From NCBI GenBank assembly GCA_964595955.1, contig CAZQSF010000083.1, positions 1 through 17,632 of the forward strand: a DNA stretch of 17,632 nucleotides. Reading direction: 5' to 3'. The stretch's first letter is position 1, and every line of letters starts with the position of its first letter. The translations under genes and the position numbers were made by a program. Of the stretch, positions 1-9,400 are shown one piece after another. Under the pieces are notes generated by a model. The model was not told where the DNA came from, did not search any database, and saw only the letters and a list, made by a program, of their open reading frames with translations. This DNA is from JAJDFU01 sp964595955 (lineage in GTDB: Bacteria > Bacteroidota > Bacteroidia > Chitinophagales > Saprospiraceae).

Positions 1-42
1 TCGTTTTCTCCACTCAGCAGTGCAATCCATGAAAAGCCTTTG

Positions 43-50
43 TATATTTG
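43..50 (+). promoter_or_regulatory. Possible Bacteroidota -7 promoter element
   Basis: TATATTTG matches the Bacteroidota sigma-factor -7 consensus TAnnTTTG exactly and lies 56 nt before the ATG at 107. A clear TTTG/TTG -33 box at the usual 19-21 nt spacing is not visible, so this is a half-supported promoter. The interval from 51 to 106 is AT-rich and has no purine-rich Shine-Dalgarno sequence. Confidence 0.3.
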
Positions 51-106
51 ATACTTCGGGTTCCGAAGCCTATATTGATTAATATTTGCCAACCTAATAC
101 CTGTTT

Positions 107-1423
107 ATGACATCGGTTGAAATCCTGAATAGCCTACTGCAGACGCATACTACGGAAATCTACCTCAAGGTAGGCCAGCGCAATATCTACGTGCGCGAGC
201 TCCAGAATATACTCAATGCCCTGGGTTTTGGCCGGGAACTCAACTTTGCCTCTTTCGGGGCCACGGGCTCTTACGATAACCATACGGTGAATGCCGTGCG
301 GGCCTATGGCTCCAGGTCGGGCATTCCATCCGACGGTCGGCAGGTGACGGAAACCCTGCTCAATTCCATGGTTAAAGCCTTCCAACAGGCCACCAACCCC
401 TTCCAGCCGGCTCCGCCTCCTCCCCAACCTCAGCCTACGCCCCCACCGCCCCGGCCTACCCCTCCGCCTCCATCCGGCGGCGCCACGCCCCCGGCCGCAG
501 GTGCCGGTAAGCTGCAAATGCGGGACGAGGGGGACAAGCTCTGGGTATCTGACGGACAATCGGAAGTGCGCCTGGTAAAGCGAGACGGCGGATATGCGTA
601 TTGGGGCACTCGCACGATCGAACAATGCGTGAAGAACAACCGCGCGCTTATGCAGCAAATCGGGCTGACCAACTCCGCGGGGAACGTCATGATTTCCGTG
701 AGCGAAAACGAGGGCAAGCTGGATGCCATCAACTCCTACGATCGCGCTTTTTTCAGCTACGGTATTTTTCAGTGGACGCTTGGCTACACGGATGGTGAAG
801 GCGAGTTGCCGGCCATGCTCAAAAAGGTGAAAAACAACTTCCCCAATTCCTTCAGATCCTATTTCCAATCCAAAGGGCTGGATATTCACGGCTCTACCAA
901 TGAAAAAACCGGACTGCTCACTCTGAACGGCACCCCCATCAGCAGCACCTCGCAAAAGGAACAGTTTCGCAAGCCGGAGTGGGCGTTCTACTTCTGGAAA
1001 GCGGGGCAGAGCGCCGATATCCAGGTCAGCCAGATCGAGCATGCCCTGGCCAGGCTCAAGGACTTTTATTGGAGTACGAGCTCCAGCTATGCGATCAACG
1101 GCATGCCGCTCTCCCAGATCATCACCTCGGAGTACGGGGTGGCCCTTTTGTTGGACAATCACGTGAACCGCCCGGCCTTCGTCAAACCCTGTGTTGAACA
1201 GGCCATGCAGCGAACGGGGCTGACCAACCCAGCCCAGTGGGGATCCAATGAAGAGAACAAGGTGATCAACGCCTACCTCGATATACGGGTCACATACTCC
1301 AGCGGAACCGCCGGCCCCATGACGAAGGCCCGGGAACGGGCACAGGTCACCCAAAAATACCTGCAACAGGGGATCATTTCCAACAATCGGGGATCCTTCC
1401 AGATGAGTCCGGCAGCGGTTTAG
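107..1423 (+). CDS. Peptidoglycan-binding protein with C-terminal lysozyme-like domain
   Basis: The protein has 438 residues. Residues about 17-95 look like a PG_binding_1 peptidoglycan-binding domain, with the pattern VRELQNILNALGF followed by a TVNAVRAY helix. Residues 97-134 form a proline-rich linker containing PPPP runs. Residues about 165-430 resemble a lysozyme-superfamily (lytic transglycosylase or chitosanase-like) domain. In that part, SENEG (residues 199-203) followed by SYGIFQW (217-223) mirrors the catalytic-Glu plus G-x-x-Q arrangement of that superfamily, so E200 or E202 is the likely general acid. The predicted role is cutting or binding murein. No signal peptide or membrane segment is present, so the protein is cytoplasmic or leaves by a non-Sec route such as a phage, contractile injection or type VI system; no such genes are in view. 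The ATG at 107 is the first plausible start. The stop overlaps that of the convergent gene. Coding status is secure, the N-terminal domain is likely, and the catalytic assignment is tentative. Confidence 0.85.
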   Translation: MTSVEILNSLLQTHTTEIYLKVGQRNIYVRELQNILNALGFGRELNFASFGATGSYDNHTVNAVRAYGSRSGIPSDGRQVTETLLNSMVKAFQQATNPFQPAPPPPQPQPTPPPPRPTPPPPSGGATPPAAGAGKLQMRDEGDKLWVSDGQSEVRLVKRDGGYAYWGTRTIEQCVKNNRALMQQIGLTNSAGNVMISVSENEGKLDAINSYDRAFFSYGIFQWTLGYTDGEGELPAMLKKVKNNFPNSFRSYFQSKGLDIHGSTNEKTGLLTLNGTPISSTSQKEQFRKPEWAFYFWKAGQSADIQVSQIEHALARLKDFYWSTSSSYAINGMPLSQIITSEYGVALLLDNHVNRPAFVKPCVEQAMQRTGLTNPAQWGSNEENKVINAYLDIRVTYSSGTAGPMTKARERAQVTQKYLQQGIISNNRGSFQMSPAAV

Positions 1424-2631
1424 TGAAACTCGAAATAGCGAATCAGCACGCCCCCGCTTTCGTCCAGGTTGGAGCTCAGGATGATCGTCTGCTCCTGATG
1501 GCCGTCATCCACTGCTACGGCCACGGTATTGGGGGAGATATTGCCCAAGTCTATAGCGTGTAATACGAGCATGTTTTCCCCTCGCTCGAGTTCGACGGGA
1601 ATGGCATATCGCTGTTTCGTAACCCGGTATTCGTCCAATACCCGCTGCCCGTTTAAGTACAGCGTCAATACGTCGCCGTCGGCGATGCCGTTGTCCCAGA
1701 CCTTGACCCGTATGGTTTGCGAACGCACATCGAGTATGCGTTGTACATTCACCGCTCGCTGGGTTTGGCCGGTGTATTGAGCTATGCCCGAAGGCATCTT
1801 TCGGTCAGCCCCCTGTGGCAGGGCGGGCTTTTCCAGGCGCAACCTTCCGGGCGCGCACGCCCCGCTTGCGGGATCGTAGCCCTCGATATACCCTTGCCAG
1901 GAGCCGGAGAGCACGTACCTGCCGGATTCTTTTTGAAGCCGGAGAGCCCCCTTCTTAATGCACCAGGGCCACCTGGTATCGGATTTTTGGCTTACTTCTT
2001 TTTCTCCAAAGCGGAGGCTGCTGTCCTGAGGGTGCCATTCCCAAGCCAATGCATGCCGCGCCCATCCTCCATTGCCTTCGCTGACGATATAGGACGTTCC
2101 CGCACCGCCTTCCTTCAGCTGAAGCTCGAAATAAAAACCGTAGTCGCGATCCGACTGCAACAGCTCGCCCTTCCAGTCGCCGACCACAGAAAAGGGCAAA
2201 GACGCCTCCTGGTGGCCGGTAAAGGATTGCAAGGTCAGAAAAAGAGTGCCCGGCCGGCAGCCGTCGGCCTGCCAGGCCCCGCGCAACTTCCACTGGTACT
2301 GATCGCGCTCCAGGCTGAGTATCGCAAACTTGCGGCACCACCTGGGACTGCTGGGCTCCAGTTGTTCTACTTCCTGGATCTTCAACTGCTTATCCCGCCA
2401 CAAACCCGTTACCGAAAAGCGAGCCTCCTTGCCCTCCGGGCTGATGGAACGGGAGGTACCCCGCACAGCATTTCCCTCTTGAGTGAGCACCAATTCGTAC
2501 CGGAAGGTATCTTCTTGCTGGTCCTGGATGAGATAGCCTTCCCAATGACCGGAAATGGATTGGGCAGAAAGCGGGGCAACCATCAAAACCAGTCCCGCGA
2601 TGAGGAGCAGAGCCCCCCCTCCTTTCACCAC
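1420..2631 (-). CDS. Secreted protein with two lipocalin-like repeats and a C-terminal beta domain
   Basis: The family is not recognised by name. From a GTG at 2631 the protein has 403 residues and opens with a typical signal peptide: VVK, then a hydrophobic stretch, then APLSAQ, with cleavage near residue 23 or 24. Two homologous repeats follow, at about residues 25-145 and 150-265. Each begins G-[HD]-W-[EK]-G and ends with a W-x-C-x-K, then Y-x-L-x-G-[AS]-W, then G-x-C-x-PG-x-L-x-L pattern. Each therefore carries its own cysteine pair, probably a disulfide, as expected in an exported lipocalin-like barrel. Residues about 285-403 form a separate beta domain with WDNGIADGD, LYLNGQRVL and NISPNT, a type seen in Bacteroidota exported proteins. 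Open reading continues upstream to a TTG at 2736 or a GTG at 2682, but those starts would bury the signal peptide behind a long hydrophilic leader. The ligand or function is unknown. The gene converges on the lysozyme-like gene and diverges from the ribosome hibernation factor. Confidence 0.8.
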   Translation of the reverse strand: MVKGGGALLLIAGLVLMVAPLSAQSISGHWEGYLIQDQQEDTFRYELVLTQEGNAVRGTSRSISPEGKEARFSVTGLWRDKQLKIQEVEQLEPSSPRWCRKFAILSLERDQYQWKLRGAWQADGCRPGTLFLTLQSFTGHQEASLPFSVVGDWKGELLQSDRDYGFYFELQLKEGGAGTSYIVSEGNGGWARHALAWEWHPQDSSLRFGEKEVSQKSDTRWPWCIKKGALRLQKESGRYVLSGSWQGYIEGYDPASGACAPGRLRLEKPALPQGADRKMPSGIAQYTGQTQRAVNVQRILDVRSQTIRVKVWDNGIADGDVLTLYLNGQRVLDEYRVTKQRYAIPVELERGENMLVLHAIDLGNISPNTVAVAVDDGHQEQTIILSSNLDESGGVLIRYFEFH

Positions 2632-2735
2632 AAGGGAACTCGATGGATGATTTTTGTCAGGGCCTGAATTAATTTGAATCACTTTTCGTACTTTACAATA
2701 ACTGTACTTTAGTCTTGAACGCAAAATCGAGAACA

Positions 2736-3038
2736 ATGAATGTAAATGTGCATGCTTCCTTTTCCATGAGCGATCAGCTTCAAGAACTCACCCAACAGAA
2801 AATAGACAAACTTCACACCTTTTACGATCGCATAACCACGGTCGATGTGTACTTCAAGGACGGAGCCAATCGCGAATTGTCAGAAAAGGATAAAACCGTA
2901 GAGATTAAAATGGACGTCCCCGGGCAGATCTTATTTTCCGAGGGGCAGGGCGAGACCTATGAGAAGGCCCTGGCCAATTCGGCGGATAAAATGCGCAAGT
3001 TGCTCCTCAAGTTTAAAGCCCAACTGTCTACCTTTTAG
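2736..3038 (+). CDS. hpf: Short-form ribosome hibernation-promoting factor (HPF/YfiA/RaiA family)
   Basis: The protein has 100 residues. In this family, the protein binds the decoding centre of the 30S subunit in stationary phase or stress, blocks the A and P sites, and helps store idle ribosomes. The sequence has the expected beta-alpha-beta-beta-beta-alpha layout: an N-terminal strand MNVNVHASF, helix SDQLQELTQQKIDKL, strands TVDVYFKDG and TVEIKMDVPGQIL, then a C-terminal lysine-rich helix (SADKMRKLLLKFKAQL) that would face rRNA. At about 100 residues it is the short form, with no C-terminal dimerisation domain as in long HPF. I chose the ATG at 2736 because the upstream in-frame TTG at 2715 would add seven residues ahead of the conserved first strand. 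The gene is divergent from the secreted lipocalin-like gene and is followed by a strong stem-loop, so it is probably monocistronic. Confidence 0.93.
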   Translation: MNVNVHASFSMSDQLQELTQQKIDKLHTFYDRITTVDVYFKDGANRELSEKDKTVEIKMDVPGQILFSEGQGETYEKALANSADKMRKLLLKFKAQLSTF

Positions 3039-3050
3039 AGACTTATCCTG

Positions 3051-3075
3051 CCCAGCCGGCTTTGTTCCGGCTGGG
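3051..3075 (+). terminator. Perfect stem-loop after hpf, possible terminator
   Basis: CCCAGCCGG (3051-3059) and CCGGCTGGG (3067-3075) form a perfect 9-bp GC-rich stem around a 7-nt loop, starting 12 nt after the hpf stop codon. The position suits transcription termination or 3'-end protection. No T-run follows, so it is not a textbook intrinsic terminator. Confidence 0.5.
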
Positions 3076-3195
3076 TCACCCTCCAAGAATGACAAGTCGA
3101 AATACGCCTGAATCGCGCGGTCTTTCCCCAAGGAGTGCCGGTGAAATGATGCATATTAATTTAGTCTGAAATTTTCCATTCTTTTGTTTTTGAGC

Positions 3196-3225
3196 TTGTA
3201 CGACATGGTAGGATTAACTATTTTG
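3196..3225 (+). promoter_or_regulatory. Possible promoter for the giant gene pair
   Basis: TTG at 3196-3198 and TATTTTG at 3219-3225 are separated by 20 nt. This approximates the Bacteroidota -33 TTTG / -7 TAnnTTTG arrangement, with one base missing from the -7 spacer. It is the best candidate in the interval and predicts a transcript start near 3232. The evidence is pattern matching only. Confidence 0.3.
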
Positions 3226-3419
3226 CAGACGCTTTCTAAGGAATAAGTACGGTTTCGAGTGCTTATCATCTCGAGAGGCATAGGAGATTAGACCTTCCAC
3301 AAGACAACAAGCAACAAGCAGCGACAAATCAATCACCTGACAACAGCCCAAACGTCGCAGCCAGGTCGACTCTGAAAAGGCCTATCTACAATCCAACGCC
3401 AGATTTAACAAAAACTATC

Positions 3420-3441
3420 CCCGGCTGACCACGCAGCCGGG
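3420..3441 (+). promoter_or_regulatory. 5'-leader hairpin before the 2697-aa gene
   Basis: CCCGGCTG (3420-3427) pairs perfectly with CAGCCGGG (3434-3441) around a 6-nt ACCACG loop. The hairpin ends 25 nt before the ATG at 3467. Its position just upstream of the initiation region could affect translation or mRNA stability. Its stem core (CCGGCTG/CAGCCGG) is the same as that of the stem-loop at 3051-3075. Confidence 0.4.
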
Positions 3442-3466
3442 CAAGGTGCTTTAAATACTACTAACA

Positions 3467-6400
3467 ATGAGCAAACACGTACCCCTGAAGGGCATTGTAT
3501 GCCTGTTTTTCTTGTTCGTTGGACTCTTTTCGGCGCAATCCATTTTCAGCCAAGCCTTCGATTTTGGGGTGCTGAATTTTAATGGCAACGGCTCCGTTTC
3601 CAAAGGGACTTCCCTTCAGTTCGGCCCGGATGGCCGACTTTATGTGGTAGAGCTCAAAGGCAAAGTCAAGATTTATTCGATTCAGCGCAACGGCCCGGCA
3701 GATTATGAGGTCGTGGAAACCGTAACCCTGCTCGACGTAGAGAACATTCCCAACCACAATGACGACGGCACATCAAACGCAGGTGTAGACCAGCGCGAGG
3801 CCACAGGCATCGTGGTCGGAGGCACGGCATCGAACCCAGTTGTCTATGTTGGATCCAGCGACGAACGCGTAGGTGGTCCAAGCGGCGATAAAAACCTGGA
3901 TACCAACTCCGGCGTGATCACTCGATTGACCTGGGTAGGCAATGGAATTGACGACCCCAGTGGGTATTGGGATGTAGTGGACATTGTACGCGGCCTGCCC
4001 CGCTCGGAAGAAAACCACGCCAACAACGGTATGGAGCTCTGGGGTGACGACTACTTGCTCGTAGCCAGTGGCGGCTTTACCAACGGCGGTGCACCTTCTA
4101 CGAAGTTTGCGTTCATCACCGAATACTCTCTGGCTGCAGCGGTATTGGCTGTGGATCTCAACATGCTGGAGAGCATGCCCATCCAGACCGACCCCACCTC
4201 GGGCAGAAAGTACATCTACGATATCCCCACAGTGGATGATCCTACCCGGCCTAATGTAAATGGTATTGTCGACCCGAACGATCCCGGCTACGACGGCCTG
4301 GATATCAACGACCCCTGGGGAGGCAACGACGGCCTGAATATGACCAAGTTGCAAGCCAGCGGTCCGATTCAAATGTTTTCTTCCGGTTATCGCAACACCT
4401 ATGATCTGGTGCTCACCGAGAGTGGCGCCGTCTACGTCACCGACAACGGAGCCAACGGCGGCTGGGGCGGATTGCCAATCAATGAAAACAACCCCAATAC
4501 CGTATCCAATGATTATCCCCCCGGCGAGCCGGGCAGTTCCAACCCGGTTGACGGAGAGCAGGTAGACAACAAGGATCACCTCAATCTGGTGACCACGGAT
4601 ATCAGCACCTATGTGTTCGGCTCTGTCTATGGGGGGCACCCCTGCCCGATTCGGGCCAATCCGGGCACGCCTTACACCCTGGGAGATCCCTTCCCCTACA
4701 ACCCGGGCGGTGCAGGGCTTTACACCAAATTGTCGCCCAACGGAATCGTTCCCAGCGATAACGACCCCAACGACTTTTTCCGTACGCAGATCCTGGATCC
4801 CAGCGATCCGAATTTCGCTGCCCAGTCGCTTCCCGTCGATTGGCCCCCTGTGGAAGTGGCTGACCCGGCAGAAGCGGACTTCAGGGCACCCGGCAGTGCC
4901 AACCCCGACGGTCCGGATGACATAGTTGTAACCACCTGGCAAAATAACACCAACGGAATTGATGAATACACCGCTTCCAACTTTGGCGGAGCCATGAAGG
5001 GCAACCTCATTGCCGGAAAAAGCGGCGGTTCGCTGCACCGGGTTGTTCTCAATCCGGATGGCAGCCTCAACCTCCTTGAGCAAAATAAATATTCCACGCA
5101 AGGCGGCAATCCGCTCGGCATCACCTGTAATAGCGATACAGATACCTTCCCGGGTACCATCTGGGTGGCCACCTTCGACAGCCGGATCGTCATGCTGGAA
5201 CCCAACGATTTTGTCATCTGTGTACTACCGGGCGACAGCGGCTACGATCCGCAGGCCGATTACGACAGCGACGGTTTTACCAACCAGGACGAGGAGGACA
5301 ACGGAACCGACCCCTGTTCGGGGGCTTCCCAACCCAATGACTATGATGGCGACAGTATTTCTGACCTCAATGACCTGGACGACGACAACGATGGGATTAA
5401 CGACGACCTGGATCCCTTCCAGATCGGAGGTTCGTTCGATATGCCGATCAACAACGAACTCTTTTCCAACGTACTGGACGATCAGGGCAACGAGATCGGA
5501 TATCTGGGGATCGGCCTTACCGGTTTGATGAACAACGGCGACCCCAACCCCAACTACCTCGATTGGCTAGATGTGGTAGATGCCGGCCCAAACCCCAACG
5601 ACATCATGGGCGGGGCCATCGGAGCCATTACCGTCAACATGACCGGCGGCACGGCAGTGGGCACCCAAAACGATCAGGAAAAGGGGTTCCAATTCGGTGT
5701 CAACATTGAGGCAAACACAGGCTTTACGGTGATCGAAATCGGTATGCTCGGTTTCTCTGAAACCTTTCAACTCTATGAGTATTCCGGCGATGGTCAGGTA
5801 GGCTTTCAGATAGGCGATGGTACGCAAAGCAACTTCATGCAGTTGGTCGTAACCAAGGATGGCGTCCTTTTCCAGGATGAAGTGGATGATGTGCCAAATG
5901 CCAACCCGCCCTTTGAAGCGGTAGCTGTAGCGGACCGGCCCAGTTCTGATGAAACCGTACGCTTACAAATGGAGGTAGATCCTGCCTCAGGCACGGTTAC
6001 CGGCCGTTTCGCGATCGGAGGAGGCTCTTGGATTACGGTGGGCACCCTTATGGCGCAAGGCGCATTACTCAATGCTCTGCAGGACCCCAACACCCCTTTG
6101 GCTGTGGGCATTATGGGCACCTCCAACGATCCGGCTGCCGAAGTACAAGGCACCTGGGACTACTTCACCATACTCGGCACCCAGCCCTACATTCTTGAAG
6201 AAATACCGGATTTCCAGCGCATGGTGAACTCGCCCGACGAAATCCTCGATCTGAGTGCCTTCTTTGACGACGATCAGGGTATGGACAATCTTACGTTCAC
6301 CGTGTCAGATAATTCGGACCCCAGTGTGGATGCCGTGATTGACGGGACCCAGCTCACCATCAGTTTTCCGGCTTCACCGACTACTTCGGATATTACCATT

Positions 6401-9400
6401 CGGGCTACCGATGCGTTGAACACTTTTGTCGAACAGACCTTTACGGTAACGGTCTTCGAAGACCCCATTCCCATTATTCGGGTGAACGCCGGCGATGCCC
6501 TCATCTCCGCCACAGACGACGGTCCCGACTGGTTGGCCAATGAAGGGAACGGCGCCCAATCCGGAAGCTACGGCCAGGGTGGCTTTTCCTATACCAACAA
6601 TACCGGAAACATCAGTACCAACAATGTAACCGGGCGCCATTCTTCCGTTCCCGACTATGTGCCGCAAGATATTTACACCAAGGAACGCTGGGATCCCTCT
6701 ACCGGCGATGAAATGCTTTGGTCGTTTCCGCTCCCCGACGGCACCTACGAAGTGCGCCTTTACATGGGCAATGGTTGTAACTGTACGCAAAACCCGGGCG
6801 ACCGGGTCTTCGATGTGAATATCGAAGGCGTACAGGTAATCAACGATCTCGATCTCTCGGCCAAGTACGGCCACAAGGTCGGGGCTATGGAAGCCTATCA
6901 AACCACCGTCAGCGACGGATCTTTGGACATCGAATTTCTCAGGGAAGTAGAGAACCCGCTCATCAACGGCATTGAAATTCTAAGCGTCGGGCCGGTCGAC
7001 CTCGGACCACTTGCAATCACTCCCATTCCCGACCAATCGAATGCCGAAGGCCAGGAAGTAAACTTAACGGTAAATGTATCGGGCGGCCTGTTCGGGGTAA
7101 ATTACGATTTCAGTATTCAGGGAGCGCCCGAAGGCGTTGAGATCGATCCGACCAACGGTCTTATTTATGGAACGATCGCGTTGGGAGCCGGCAGCGCAGG
7201 GCCTAACAGCGACGGAATATACACGACTACGGTCACCGTCAGCCAGCAGGGCGGCGACACCGAATCGGTATCCTTTAGCTGGACGGTAAATGATCTGTCC
7301 TGGGCTGATAAGGACGAAGATGAAAACTACGTCGCCCGCCACGAGTGCTCCTTCGTGAAAGCCGGAGAAAAGTTTTTCATGTTTGGCGGTCGCGAACAGG
7401 CCACCCGACTTGACATGTATGACCACGCCAACGACAGCTGGTCGACCGGGGCAACGGCCCCCATCGAATTCAACCATTTCCAGGCCGTTGAATACCAGGG
7501 CTATATCTGGGTGATTGGCGCGTTTAAGGACAATGGATTTCCCACCGAGGAGCCTGCCGATCGCATTTACCTGTACGATCCGGTAAATAACCTTTGGATA
7601 GAGGGGCCCGAGATCCCGGTCTCCAGAAGGCGCGGCTCCACCGGCCTGGTTGTGTACAATGACGAGTTTTACATCACCTGTGGAAACACCATAGGCCACG
7701 ACGGGGGGTATGTTCCCTGGTTTGACAAGTACAATCCGGCCACTAATACCTGGACCCAACTCCCCGATGCACCCCGAGCGAGAGACCACTTCCATGCAGC
7801 TGTGGTGGGCGACAAGATGTACCTCGCCGGCGGGCGACTTTCCGGTGGTGACGGAGGCGTCTTCGCTCCGCTCATCCCCGAAGTGGACGTCTACGATTTC
7901 ACCAACGAAACCTGGTCTACTATTCCGGCTGACCTCCCCACCCCGCGTGCAGCGGCGGCTGTGGTCAACTTTCAGGAAAAAGTATTCGTCATTGGCGGCG
8001 AGGGCAACGGGCAGGCCTACGATAATACCGAATCGCTCGACCCAAGCAGTAATACCTGGTCTGTGCTCGACCCGCTCAATACCCAGCGGCATGGAACCCA
8101 GGCCGTTGTCAGTGGGAACGGTATACATATTGCCGGGGGTTCACCTTCGCAAGGCGGGGGTAATATGAAGAATTGGGAGGTATATGGCGAGGACAACCCC
8201 GACCTCACTCCCATCCAGGCCAGTACGGCCAGCGTGCCCGATGCCGTGACCTTCAGCCCGACCGACGCCACAAAAATCCTGACGCTTTCCCTGCAGGGTG
8301 GCGACCAGGGCAAATGGATCGAGACCATCCAACTGACGGGTGATGATGCCGGTGACTTTTCCCTGACAGCTCAGCCCAATCTTCCCATCCTGGTCGGGGC
8401 GAACGGTTCTCTGAATCTTGAAATTACCTACAGCGGTACGCCGCCCGCCAGCGCTTCCCTTGAGATGGTTCTGGCTGATGGCACCACATTGATGACTGAC
8501 CTTCTGGGTACAGACGGTATGAACGCTCAACCCAATGTAACCAACCCCGGCGATCAAATCAATCAGGAAGGCGATGTGGTGAGCCTGCCGATCACGGCCG
8601 ACGACGGCGATGAAGGATTCCAAAATCTGACCTTTTCCGCAGCGAACCTCCCGCCCGACTTGACCATTGATCCCAATACCGGTGAAATCTCGGGCACTAT
8701 TGCTCAACCCATGACAGGTACCGGTCCCTTCATCGAGGAAAATGGACTGCTTATTGTAGAGGTGGAGTCCATGCCAATCGTTCCCGGCTGGATACAGGGC
8801 ACCGACGGTGATATTACCTATTACCAGGGTGACCAAAATAACTTTTCCGATCCTTCCAACGGCCACATTAACTACCAGATTCAAATAAGCCAGCCTGGTA
8901 TCTACCGCTTTAATTGGCGGAGTAATATCAATTCGGGAGACTCGGGAAGCGACAGCAACGACAGCTGGCTTAAATTTCCCAATAATGATAGCATTAAGTT
9001 CTTTGGATATAAAGGCCCCATGACCAATGAAGCAGACATTGATGCTGCTCTGCAGTTGGGTCTGAATAACGATCCCAACTCCTTGATCGTTTTTCCGAAG
9101 GGAAGCCCTTATGTACAGAACAATACCTCACCCAATGGCCAAGGGGGAGACGGCTTTTTCAAAGTGTACATGAACTCTCTGGATCAATGGCCCTGGGTTT
9201 CGCGAACCAGCGATAACGACCCGCACAATATTTTCATTAAGGTCGAACAGCCGGGAGTCTACACCATGACCATAGGCGTACGCTCCAAAGGACATGCTAT
9301 CGACAAGTTTGGGCTGTACAAACTCGATGAATACAATAACCAAGACCTTTTTGATGCCCCGCCATCCGCTCAGTTTACCCCTGGAGCTCTGGAAGACAGC

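Larger units (their letters stand above)
3039..3466. other. 428-bp non-coding interval upstream of the giant gene pair
   Basis: No credible gene is present on either strand. The interval contains the stem-loop at 3051-3075, a possible promoter at 3196-3225, an A/C-rich low-structure tract rich in CAAG and ACAA words at about 3298-3350, and a perfect hairpin at 3420-3441 just before the start codon at 3467. If the promoter is real, the giant-gene transcript would have an untranslated leader of roughly 230 nt, long enough for post-transcriptional control. No known riboswitch fold was recognised. Confidence 0.6.

Noticed and set aside
134..1366. Long minus-strand open frame of 410 codons opposite the lysozyme-like gene
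   Set aside because: Its translation is Gly/Arg/Val-rich with no coherent domain, while the plus-strand frame has recognisable domains. It is a shadow of codon bias.
1717..2667. Plus-strand open frame of 316 codons opposite the lipocalin-like gene
   Set aside because: The minus-strand product has a signal peptide, an internal duplication and paired cysteines. The plus-strand product has none of these.
2715..2735. TTG start for hpf
   Set aside because: It adds NAKSRT-type residues ahead of the conserved first strand. The ATG at 2736 gives the normal family N-terminus.
3773..5101. Minus-strand open frame of 442 codons inside the giant gene
   Set aside because: It lies opposite conserved propeller sequence and its protein has no recognisable motifs. 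The similar minus frames at 7064-8128, 10568-11302 and 15597-16799 are rejected for the same reason.
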